From Bacteroidota bacterium (lineage in GTDB: Bacteria > Bacteroidota > Ignavibacteria > Tepidaquicellales > Tepidaquicellaceae): a stretch of DNA of 17,598 nt. The position numbers were made by a program, and so were the translations under genes. Location of the stretch: NCBI GenBank assembly GCA_023429265.1, contig JAEYVS010000221.1, forward strand, positions 1 through 17,598. The letters are read 5' to 3'. Of the stretch, positions 6,638-13,225 are shown one piece after another. Below the pieces are notes generated by a model. The model had not been told where the DNA came from, did not search any database, and was given only the letters and a program-made list of their open reading frames with translations. How positions within the stretch are numbered: position 1 is the first letter of the stretch; every line of letters begins with the position of its first letter.

Positions 6638-7264
6638 TTATTGTAAGCTTTTACATAGATTTTCAACGGCAGACTTTTGCAATAGTATCATCTTGTTGTT
6701 TAAAAGCTGATATGTTGCCACCTTATCGGATATTTGCACGTCGAGAGTCGGGATATTTCTTCCGGACTTGTATAGATTTTCATTCTTATCCGCGGTAATC
6801 AGAAGTGTTTTCTTATCGTTCAGATTCAACAAAGATAAAATACCGTGAAGGTCTTTGGTCTTTGGAGCTTCAAATGAGAAGTCCTCTACTATCATAATTT
6901 CATTTTCTTTTGCCTTAAGACTTAACGCGCTCTTTCTTGCTAATCTTGCTGCCTTTTTCGGAAGAGTAAGAGTATATTTATGAGGTCTTGGTCCGAATAT
7001 CGTACCACCGCCCTTCATTAATGGAGACCTGCTGGTACCCTGTCTTGCGCGGCCTGTACCTTTTTGTCTAAATGGCTTTTTACCGCCGCCTCTGACTTCA
7101 GCTCTTTCTTTAGCCTTGTGAGTTCCCTGTCTTTGATTAGAGAGATAAACTCTAACGGCTTGATAAAGAAGATGCTGATTAGGCTCAACACCGAATACCG
7201 AATCCGGAAGCTCTATGGTTTCCTCTGACTTCTTTCCGTCTATTTTAAATACGTTAAGTTTCAT
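6638..7264 (-). CDS. rplD: Large-subunit ribosomal protein uL4
   Basis: 208 aa, normal for the family. The conserved extended loop that reaches the peptide tunnel is seen at about residues 52-98 (HKAKERAEVRGGGKKPFRQK, then GTGRARQGTSRSP and FGPRPHKYTLTLPKKA). Besides its structural role, L4 in E. coli represses the S10 operon through the mRNA leader; whether that holds here is unknown. It starts 20 nt after rplC, with a GGAAAG word about 14 nt before the ATG, and is followed by rplW 5 nt downstream. Confidence 0.97.
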   Translation of the reverse strand: MKLNVFKIDGKKSEETIELPDSVFGVEPNQHLLYQAVRVYLSNQRQGTHKAKERAEVRGGGKKPFRQKGTGRARQGTSRSPLMKGGGTIFGPRPHKYTLTLPKKAARLARKSALSLKAKENEIMIVEDFSFEAPKTKDLHGILSLLNLNDKKTLLITADKNENLYKSGRNIPTLDVQISDKVATYQLLNNKMILLQKSAVENLCKSLQ

Positions 7265-7284
7265 TGTAAATAAACTCTTTCCGT

Positions 7285-7905
7285 TTAATTTTTGTAAATT
7301 TCAACTAAGCTTGACTTTACTCCCGGTATAGGTCCGCTAAGGAGAATAAGGTTAGAATCTTCGATAACCTTAACTACCTTCAGATTACTAACGGTTTTCT
7401 GCACACCGCCCATTCTTCCGGCCATTTTCATGCCCTTGAATACGCGTGATGGGTATGAGCTCTGCCCGATTGAACCGGGTGCTCTAAGCCTGTCGCTCTG
7501 CCCGTGAGTCTTTACACCACCTCCGAATCCGTGTCTTTTTACAACACCTTGAAAACCTTTAGCCTTGGATGTACCCGTGACTTTTACATTATCGCCTTCT
7601 TTAAAGATGGTAACTTTTATTTCATCACCTTCTTTAAGGTCATTTACGGGATAGTCCCTGATCTCTTTCACCACTCCCGGTGAATCAATCTTAAGCTTTT
7701 TAAATACGGTTTTCTGAGGTTTGCTGACTCGCTTATCTCTGCGCGAGCCGTAGCCAACCTGTACTGCTTCGTAGCCGTCTTTATCTTTTGTTTTTATTTG
7801 TGTAATGACACAGGGACCTGCTTCAACTACCGTACAGGTAACAACGTCACCCTCTTCGGTGAAGTATGTAGTCATCCCTAATTTTTTTCCAAGAATTCCG
7901 ATCAT
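7285..7905 (-). CDS. rplC: Large-subunit ribosomal protein uL3
   Basis: 206 aa from the ATG at 7905, which gives the canonical start MIGILGKKLGMTTYF. An in-frame ATG at 7944 would add 13 non-conserved residues and is rejected. Conserved parts include VQVGYGSRRDKRVSKPQ, the GTSKAKGFQGVVKRHGFGGG loop with THGQSDRLRAPGSIGQSSYP (the extension reaching the peptidyl transferase centre), and GRMGGVQKTVSNLKVV. L3 is one of the first proteins to bind 23S rRNA in 50S assembly. The gap to rpsJ (75 nt) is the longest among the rpsJ-rplW genes and holds a stable hairpin. Confidence 0.97.
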   Translation of the reverse strand: MIGILGKKLGMTTYFTEEGDVVTCTVVEAGPCVITQIKTKDKDGYEAVQVGYGSRRDKRVSKPQKTVFKKLKIDSPGVVKEIRDYPVNDLKEGDEIKVTIFKEGDNVKVTGTSKAKGFQGVVKRHGFGGGVKTHGQSDRLRAPGSIGQSSYPSRVFKGMKMAGRMGGVQKTVSNLKVVKVIEDSNLILLSGPIPGVKSSLVEIYKN

Positions 7906-7942
7906 TGTTTGGTCAAACTTTATATTTAGTAACTCAATGTAC

Positions 7943-7981
7943 AAAAAGGCGCAAGCCCCGGGCTTATTTAGCCCGAAGCTT
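7943..7981 (-). promoter_or_regulatory. Intra-operon hairpin between rpsJ and rplC (attenuator-like)
   Basis: Arms 7953-7964 and 7970-7981 form a 12-bp stem (two G-U pairs, loop of five) starting at the last base of the rpsJ stop codon; on the minus strand TTTTT follows after five bases (7947-7943). It is terminator-like, but the spacer before the T run is longer than usual, so it may be a partial terminator, an RNA-processing element or an mRNA-stabilising stem. Confidence 0.5.
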
Positions 7982-8289
7982 TATACCTTAATTTCTATAT
8001 CAACACCGCCGGGAGGATCGAGCTTTGTTAAAGCATCGATAGTCTTATTGGAAGAGTTTAAAATATCAATCAGCCTCTTATGAGACCTGGTTTCAAACTG
8101 CTCCCTCGACTTCTTATCTACGTGGGGCGATCTCAGCACCGTATATACGTTCTTCCTTGTCGGAAGAGGTATTGGACCGCTTACAACCGCGCCTGTAGAC
8201 TTGATAGTCTTGATAATCCTCTCCGTCCACTTATCCAGCAATGTGTGATCGTAGGACTTGAGTTTTATTCTGATTTTTTGTGAAGCCAA
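7981..8289 (-). CDS. rpsJ: Small-subunit ribosomal protein uS10
   Basis: 102 aa, the usual length, beginning KIRIKLKSYDHTLLDKWTER and containing GPIPLPTRKNVYTVLRSPHV, the conserved loop contacting 16S rRNA, and RSHKRLIDIL. S10 (NusE) is also part of the NusB-NusE transcription antitermination complex. The start codon is TTG (8287-8289): no in-frame ATG or GTG gives the canonical N-terminus. The TTG lies at the edge of a 12-nt palindrome (8289-8300). The tuf stop codon is 26 nt upstream, so the str and S10 clusters are joined in one run. Confidence 0.96.
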   Translation of the reverse strand: MASQKIRIKLKSYDHTLLDKWTERIIKTIKSTGAVVSGPIPLPTRKNVYTVLRSPHVDKKSREQFETRSHKRLIDILNSSNKTIDALTKLDPPGGVDIEIKV

Positions 8290-8311
8290 AGTACGTACTT
8301 AATTGTTAAGT
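8289..8311 (-). repeat. Overlapping palindromes in the tuf-rpsJ junction
   Basis: AAGTACGTACTT (8289-8300) is a perfect 12-nt palindrome touching the rpsJ TTG start. ACTTAA/TTAAGT with a 3-nt loop (8297-8311) overlaps it. In the mRNA the two could form alternative small hairpins next to the start codon. No Shine-Dalgarno sequence is seen here. Confidence 0.4.
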
Positions 8312-8315
8312 GTTA

Positions 8316-9527
8316 TTATTCAATAATTTTTGTTACGATACCTGCACCAACTGTTCTTCCGCCTTCTCTGATAGCGAACTTCAATCCGTCTTCCATAGCG
8401 ATCGAATTGATCAACTCAACATTGATCTCATCGACGTTATCTCCGGGCATTATCATCTGCACGTTCTCAGGCAGTGTAATAACACCTGTTACGTCAGTTG
8501 TACGGAAATAGAACTGCGGTCTGTAGTTATTTGTAAATGGAGTATGTCTTCCACCTTCTTCTTTTGACAGAATGTAAACCTGAGCCTGGAATTTCTTGTG
8601 CGGGGTAATTGAGCCCGGCTTTGCAAGAACCATACCTCTTTCGATTTCATTCTTGTCTACACCTCTGAGGAGAAGTCCACAGTTGTAACCTGCAACAGCT
8701 TCAGTCAGTTCTTTGTTGAACATCTCTGCGCCTGTTACTACAGTTTTCTTGTTTTGACCTAAACCAACAAGCTCAACTTCCTCACCTACCTTTACTTTTC
8801 CTCTTTCGATTCTACCTGTTGCTACTGTACCTCTACCTGTGATAGAGAAAACGTCTTCAACAGACATAAGGAAGTTTTTGTCAACTTCTCTTGTAGGCTC
8901 GGGAATGTATTCGTCGACTGCATCCATTAATTCATAAATAGGCTTAAATCTTTCGTCATCTGAACCTGCGCCTTCATCAAGTGAAGCTTCCATCGCCTTT
9001 AACGCACTTCCTTTAATTACAGGAATTTCATCTCCGGGGAATCCGTAGCTAGTAAGAAGCTCTCTAACTTCCATTTCAACCAGTTCAAGCAATTCAGGAT
9101 CAGCTGCATCAACCTTGTTCAGGAATACAACGATCTTTGGAACACCAACCTGTCTTGCAAGAAGGATATGCTCTCTTGTTTGAGGCATAGGACCGTCAGT
9201 AGCAGCTACAACAAGAATTGCGCCGTCCATCTGAGCAGCACCTGTGATCATATTCTTTACATAGTCAGCGTGACCCGGACAGTCTACGTGCGCGTAGTGT
9301 CTTTTGTCTGTTTCATACTCTACGTGCGCTGTCGCAATGGTAATACCTCTCGCCTTTTCTTCAGGAGCTTTGTCGATATCATCGAACTTCATTACTTTTT
9401 GGTTTAACCCCTTTTTAGCCAGCGCCATATTAATAGCAGCTGTCAATGTAGTCTTACCATGGTCAACGTGTCCAATCGTACCTATATTTACGTGCGGCTT
9501 CGAAACATCATATTTTTCTTTTGCCAT
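8316..9527 (-). CDS. tuf: Elongation factor Tu
   Basis: 403 aa. GTPase motifs: GHVDHGKT (19-26), the switch I region around ARGITIATAHVEYE, DCPGH (82-86) and NKVD (137-140); domains 2 and 3 follow through EGGRTVGAGIVTKII at the C-terminus. EF-Tu brings aminoacyl-tRNA to the ribosome as a GTP complex. It has the clearest Shine-Dalgarno sequence in the window (AAGGAG, 9 nt before the ATG), in keeping with very high expression. It lies between the tRNA-Ile(UAU) region and rpsJ; a tRNA before tuf recalls the tRNA-tufB unit of E. coli. The tRNA-to-tuf spacer is AT-rich; TTGAAA (about 9580) is a possible -35 element without a good -10 partner. Confidence 0.98.
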   Translation of the reverse strand: MAKEKYDVSKPHVNIGTIGHVDHGKTTLTAAINMALAKKGLNQKVMKFDDIDKAPEEKARGITIATAHVEYETDKRHYAHVDCPGHADYVKNMITGAAQMDGAILVVAATDGPMPQTREHILLARQVGVPKIVVFLNKVDAADPELLELVEMEVRELLTSYGFPGDEIPVIKGSALKAMEASLDEGAGSDDERFKPIYELMDAVDEYIPEPTREVDKNFLMSVEDVFSITGRGTVATGRIERGKVKVGEEVELVGLGQNKKTVVTGAEMFNKELTEAVAGYNCGLLLRGVDKNEIERGMVLAKPGSITPHKKFQAQVYILSKEEGGRHTPFTNNYRPQFYFRTTDVTGVITLPENVQMIMPGDNVDEINVELINSIAMEDGLKFAIREGGRTVGAGIVTKIIE

Positions 9528-9536
9528 TAATTAATT

Positions 9537-9542
9537 CTCCTT
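9537..9542 (-). promoter_or_regulatory. tuf: Strong Shine-Dalgarno site of tuf
   Basis: AAGGAG on the minus strand, 9 nt from the ATG. Most other starts in this cluster (rpsL, rpsG, fusA, rpsJ, rplC) show no such site, so it stands out. Confidence 0.7.
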
Positions 9543-9618
9543 AATGTTTTGGATTTTCTTTATTTAATATTTTATTGTTTTTTCAATTCTGTCATTGTCA
9601 GCAAATACCCTTCTGACT

Positions 9619-9737
9619 CACTGAAACTCGTGGGTCAGGGAGGACTAAAAAACCACCTTCCCGATTTATCGGGACGCTCTAACCGTAATGAGCGTACCTT
9701 AACTCTGACCACTGAAACTCGTGGGTCAGGGAGGACT
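9619..9737 (-). repeat. 28-nt direct repeats spanning the tRNA-Ile 3' end and flank
   Basis: Positions 9619-9646 and 9710-9737 are identical over 28 nt (period 91). Each covers the 3' half of the acceptor/T arm of a tRNA-Ile and about 13 nt of 3' flank. The match extends a few bases further (CTGACTCACTG against CTGACCACTG). This marks a tandem duplication of the tRNA gene. Confidence 0.85.
9632..9710 (-). pseudogene. Degenerate tandem copy of tRNA-Ile
   Basis: This block directly follows the intact tRNA-Ile (minus strand) and keeps its ends and landmarks in order: GGTCAG at the 5' end, GGTTAGAGCG before the anticodon arm, AGGTGG, and TCCTCCCTGACCC at the 3' end. The anticodon arm has become TCCCG-ATAAATC-GGGA, and the D and T arms are disrupted (TTCGA replaced by TTTTTTA). 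It cannot fold into a normal tRNA and is taken as a decayed duplicate. Confidence 0.7.
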
Positions 9738-9795
9738 CGAACCTCCCACCTCGTGCTTATAAGGCACGCGCTCTAACCGCCTGAGCTACTGACCC
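9722..9795 (-). tRNA. tRNA-Ile (anticodon UAU as read, TAT)
   Basis: Minus strand: acceptor GGGTCAG/CTGACCC, D arm GCTC...GAGC, anticodon stem CGTGC/GCACG with loop CTTATAA (TAT at 34-36), T arm GGGAGG-TTCGAGT-CCTCCC, discriminator A. It is 74 nt with CCA not encoded. UAU would read the AUA isoleucine codon directly; many bacteria instead use a CAU tRNA modified to lysidine for this codon. It lies between fusA and tuf and is probably processed out of their transcript. Confidence 0.93.
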
Positions 9796-9803
9796 AGGAT
9801 GGG

Positions 9804-9866
9804 AAAATTCTTTTTGCGGCTAATCACTACTAAAGCCTCCACGGCAAAAGCCGTAAAAAGAATTTT
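9804..9866. repeat. 17-bp inverted repeat with nested hairpin between fusA and tRNA-Ile
   Basis: Arms 9804-9820 and 9850-9866 pair over 17 positions including one G-U. A shorter hairpin, ACGGC-AAAA-GCCGT (9841-9854), uses part of the right arm and excludes the long stem, so two alternative folds exist. The long stem ends 8 nt before the tRNA 5' end. It may be a transcription terminator, a processing signal or a relic of insertion. Confidence 0.5.
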
Positions 9867-9906
9867 TTATAGAGCGTCTAATCGTGTCTGATTTGACGTG
9901 GTGCTA

Positions 9907-9967
9907 CTTTTAAACTTTAACCCCGTAAGGGACTAAAACTCTTATTCCGTAACTGACCCTTTAAAAG
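9907..9967. repeat. Inverted repeat after the fusA stop, possible third tRNA remnant inside
   Basis: CTTTTAAA (9907-9914) and TTTAAAAG (9960-9967) are inverted and enclose minus-strand words GGGTCAG, TTACGG and TTTTAGTCCC, in the same order as in the degenerate tRNA copy. It could be a strongly deleted third copy of the tRNA unit; the similarity is short, so this is tentative. Confidence 0.3.
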
Positions 9968-9974
9968 AACTATA

Positions 9975-12077
9975 TTAAGCAGTAACTGCTTCTTTTTTGC
10001 CTTTGTACTTCTCGATGATCTGCTCCGATACACTCTTTGGTGTCTCATCATAATGCGAGAACTGCATTGAGTACATCGCTCTTCCCTGAGACATTGATCT
10101 CAGTTCAGTAGCATAACCAAACATTTCCGATAACGGAACTAATGATTTGATCACCTGTGCGTCACCTCTTTGTGACATCCCTTCGACTCGTCCTCTTCGT
10201 GAACTTAAATCACCCATTACATCACCCATATACTCTTCAGGAGTCACAACTTCAACATCCATAATAGGCTCCAGCAATACAGGATCTGCCTTTAAGGCAC
10301 CGGCTTTGAAAGCCATCGAACCTGCAATCTTAAACGCCATTTCAGAAGAGTCCACATCGTGATATGAACCATCGTATAGCTTTACCTTTATATCCTCAAC
10401 GGGATAGCCCGCAAGAATACCATTCTTCATCGCTTCCTGGATACCCTGAGATACCGGCTGGATGTATTCCCTTGGGATCGATCCACCAACAACTGCATCT
10501 TCAAAGATGTACCCTTTACCTTTTTCATTCGGCTCAAGCTCTATCCATACGTGACCAAACTGACCTCTACCACCTGACTGCCTGACAAATTTACCTTCCT
10601 GGTTAACTTTGCTTCGGATAGTCTCTTTATATGCTACCTGTGGTCTGCCCACATTAGCTTCTACTTTGAATTCTCTTTTTAACCTGTCCACAATGATCTC
10701 AAGGTGAAGCTCACCCATACCTGCGATCAAAGTCTGACCTGTTTCCTCATCAGTGCTCACCCTGAAGGTCGGATCCTCATCGGAAAGCTTTGCAAGGGAC
10801 TCACCCAGCTTATCGGAATCAGCCTTTGTCTTAGGCTCGATTGCGATCTGGATAACCGGCTCAGGGAATGAGATCTTTTCAAGAATGATAGGATCTGACT
10901 CATCACAAAGAGTGTCACCTGTTCTTGTATTTTTCAAACCAACTGCTGCCGCGATGTCACCGCAATAAACTTCCTTGATTTCTTCTCTGTGATTAGCGTG
11001 CATCTGTAGAAGCCTTCCAAACCTTTCCTTCTTTTCGGAAATGGAATTATAGACATAGCTTCCTGCCGCTGCTTTACCGGAATACACTCTAAAGAATGTA
11101 AGCCTTCCCACAAATGGGTCCGTCATTATCTTGAACGCGAGAGAAGTAAATTTCTCGTCATCTGATACTTTTCTTACTACGTGATCATCAGTATGAGCAT
11201 GATGCCCTTCTACGTCACCTTTATCTTCAGGCGAAGGAAGAAGTTCGATAACCTTATCGAGCATACTCTGCACACCTTTATTCTTAAATGCGGATCCGCA
11301 CATCACAGGAATGATCTTTACCTGGATGGTTGCTTCTCTTAATACTTTCTTGATCTCTTCTTCTGATATTTCCTGTCCGTCTAAAAACTTCTCCAATAGC
11401 GTATCATCTACATCCGATACCGCTTCGAGAAGATTCTGCCTGTATTCATTAGCCTTTTCGATCAATGAATCAGGAATATCCACATCTTCAAATGTTGCTC
11501 CTAATGTTTCATCATTATACATTCTAGCTTTCATCCTGATGAGGTCAATGATACCGGCGAACATATCGCCCTGACCTACAGGGATCTGGATCGGCACTGC
11601 GTTAGCTTTGAGCCTATCCTTCATCATCTGGACCACATTAAAAAAATCCGCTCCGGTCCTGTCCATCTTATTAACAAATGCTAATCTTGGTACGTTATAC
11701 TTATCTGCCTGTCTCCAGACTGTTTCTGACTGTGGCTCTACTCCGCCAACGGAGCAAAACAATGCCATCGCGCCGTCAAGCACCCTGAGAGATCTTTCTA
11801 CTTCTGCAGTAAAATCCACGTGACCCGGCGTATCAATAATATTAATTCTGTGATCCTGCCATTCGCAAGTAGTTGCAGCGGAAGTTATGGTAATACCTCT
11901 TTCCTTTTCCTGCTCCATCCAATCCATCGTAGCGCCGCCTTCGTGTACTTCACCCATGCGGTGCAGTCTTCCTGTATAATATAGGATCCTTTCGGTTGTT
12001 GTTGTCTTACCGGCATCTATGTGAGCCATAATGCCGATATTTCTTATTTTATTTAAAGGAGTTTTCCTGTCTGACAT
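9975..12077 (-). CDS. fusA: Elongation factor G
   Basis: 700 aa, the normal length. GTPase motifs AHIDAGKT (18-25), the ERGITITSAATT switch I region, DTPGH (82-86) and NKMD (136-139); later domains are intact, including GGRGQFGHVWIELEP and PVSQGIQEAMKNGILAGYPV in domain IV and RSMSQGRAMYSMQFSHYDETP in domain V. EF-G drives translocation and, with ribosome recycling factor, ribosome splitting. The start is ATG with no evident Shine-Dalgarno sequence (AT-rich upstream). It follows rpsG by 70 nt and is followed by a 447-nt spacer before tuf that contains the tRNA-Ile and repeats. Confidence 0.98.
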   Translation of the reverse strand: MSDRKTPLNKIRNIGIMAHIDAGKTTTTERILYYTGRLHRMGEVHEGGATMDWMEQEKERGITITSAATTCEWQDHRINIIDTPGHVDFTAEVERSLRVLDGAMALFCSVGGVEPQSETVWRQADKYNVPRLAFVNKMDRTGADFFNVVQMMKDRLKANAVPIQIPVGQGDMFAGIIDLIRMKARMYNDETLGATFEDVDIPDSLIEKANEYRQNLLEAVSDVDDTLLEKFLDGQEISEEEIKKVLREATIQVKIIPVMCGSAFKNKGVQSMLDKVIELLPSPEDKGDVEGHHAHTDDHVVRKVSDDEKFTSLAFKIMTDPFVGRLTFFRVYSGKAAAGSYVYNSISEKKERFGRLLQMHANHREEIKEVYCGDIAAAVGLKNTRTGDTLCDESDPIILEKISFPEPVIQIAIEPKTKADSDKLGESLAKLSDEDPTFRVSTDEETGQTLIAGMGELHLEIIVDRLKREFKVEANVGRPQVAYKETIRSKVNQEGKFVRQSGGRGQFGHVWIELEPNEKGKGYIFEDAVVGGSIPREYIQPVSQGIQEAMKNGILAGYPVEDIKVKLYDGSYHDVDSSEMAFKIAGSMAFKAGALKADPVLLEPIMDVEVVTPEEYMGDVMGDLSSRRGRVEGMSQRGDAQVIKSLVPLSEMFGYATELRSMSQGRAMYSMQFSHYDETPKSVSEQIIEKYKGKKEAVTA

Positions 12078-12147
12078 TTATTCTTATTTCCGTTTAATCG
12101 TTTTTGTTTGAAAATCTTGTCCCGGTATATAGCTGCTTAATTCTATC

Positions 12148-12615
12148 TTACCATTTATAATGAGCAAATGCTTTATTTGCATCAGCCATTCTGTGAGTAT
12201 CTTCTTTTTTCTTTACGGAGTTACCTTCACCTACTGACGCTGCCATTAATTCATTAGCAAGCCTCAATGCCATCGATTTTTCATTTCGCTGACGTGTATA
12301 TGTTAGTATCCATTTAATTGCAAGCGCTACTCTTCTGTCGGGCCTTACTTCTGATGGGATCTGATAGTTAGATCCGCCAACTCTTCTTGACCTTACTTCC
12401 ACACTGGGCTGAACATTATTGATCGCCTGCTTGAAGGTATCCAGCGGACTTGCCTTTGTCTTATTTTCGATGATATCAAAAGCATCATACATAATCTTCT
12501 GAGCTTTCATCCTCTTGCCGTCTTCCATAACGCTGTTTACAAACCTTGATACCAGAGTATCATGATACTTTGGATCCGGGTTTCTTCTTCTTCTTTCTGG
12601 TCTTCTTCTTCTCAT
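12148..12615 (-). CDS. rpsG: Small-subunit ribosomal protein uS7
   Basis: 155 aa. Conserved blocks: KYHDTLVSRFVNSVMEDGKR, the AINNVQPSVEVRSRRVGGSN region, QIPSEVRPDRRVALAIKWIL and the C-terminal KKKEDTHRMADANKAFAHY. S7 starts assembly of the 30S head and lies near the E site. The N-terminus is unusually arginine-rich (MRRRRPERRRR) compared with the common PRKG-type start; the only good ATG is at 12615, so this looks real. It lies 63 nt after rpsL and no Shine-Dalgarno sequence is seen. Confidence 0.97.
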   Translation of the reverse strand: MRRRRPERRRRNPDPKYHDTLVSRFVNSVMEDGKRMKAQKIMYDAFDIIENKTKASPLDTFKQAINNVQPSVEVRSRRVGGSNYQIPSEVRPDRRVALAIKWILTYTRQRNEKSMALRLANELMAASVGEGNSVKKKEDTHRMADANKAFAHYKW

Positions 12616-12678
12616 TTATATTTTATGAATATATATTTTATGAGTAACGTTTATGAATAATTTAAATTCGAATTAAAT

Positions 12679-13059
12679 TTAGCTTCCGCCTTTTGCTTTC
12701 TTAGCACCGTACTTAGAACGTCCTTTCTTTCTATTCTCAACTCCTGCTGTATCCATTGCACCTCTGATAATGTGATACCTTACTCCAGGAAGATCCTTTA
12801 CCCTGCCGCCTCTTATCAATACGATTGAGTGCTCCTGAAGATTATGACCTTCACCGGGAATGTAAGCGGTTACTTCGATCTGGTTTGTCAACCTTACTCT
12901 CGCAACTTTTCTTAATGCTGAGTTTGGTTTCTTTGGAGTCGTTGTATATACTCTCGTACACACTCCTCGCTTTTGAGGACATGAATCCATCGCAGGAGAC
13001 TTACTCTTATACTGCTTCGGGCTCCTGCCCTTTCTTACTAATTGATTAATTGTCGGCAA
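12679..13059 (-). CDS. rpsL: Small-subunit ribosomal protein uS12
   Basis: 126 aa, beginning with the canonical PTINQLVRKGR from a TTG start (13057-13059); an in-frame TAA just upstream leaves no ATG option. The decoding-centre loops are intact: TPKKPNSALRK (41-51, with K43) and GGRVKDLPGVRYH (with K88 and D89). K43 and K88 are the positions where streptomycin-resistance changes arise, and here they have the sensitive state; D89 is the usual methylthiolated residue. It is the first gene of the ribosomal cluster, with a promoter about 35-70 nt upstream. Confidence 0.97.
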   Translation of the reverse strand: MPTINQLVRKGRSPKQYKSKSPAMDSCPQKRGVCTRVYTTTPKKPNSALRKVARVRLTNQIEVTAYIPGEGHNLQEHSIVLIRGGRVKDLPGVRYHIIRGAMDTAGVENRKKGRSKYGAKKAKGGS

Positions 13060-13094
13060 TTTGTACTCTTATGTTACTTAAACGAATTTTGTAG

Positions 13095-13130
13095 AAACTT
13101 AAAAATACCAAAAATAAACAACTTAGTCAA
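13095..13130 (-). promoter_or_regulatory. rpsL: Promoter of the rpsL cluster
   Basis: Minus strand: TTGACT (13125-13130) and TATTTT (13102-13107) separated by 17 nt, giving a start near 13095 and a short 5' leader of about 35 nt. TATTTTTG, which fits the Bacteroidota TAnnTTTG element, overlaps the spacer, so the exact -10 is uncertain. An 8-bp inverted repeat (TAAACCGT/ACGGTTTA, 13136-13180) lies just upstream and could be a regulator site. Confidence 0.5.
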
Positions 13131-13225
13131 TATTATAAACCGTCTAAACCCTGACTATATTCCTAAAGAATTACGGTTTAACTTTGCCTAAGAAATCTAA
13201 TAAATTACGTACTTATTGTAAATTT

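Noticed and set aside
7906..7944. Longer rplC start at 7944
   Set aside because: It would add 13 non-conserved residues before the canonical MIGILGKKLGMT start at 7905.
9528..9630. A separate promoter for tuf
   Set aside because: TTGAAA and several AT-rich boxes are present, but no -35/-10 pair with 16-18 nt spacing was convincing.
9613..9737. CRISPR-like direct repeats
   Set aside because: Only two copies exist and they are explained by duplication of the tRNA-Ile 3' end.
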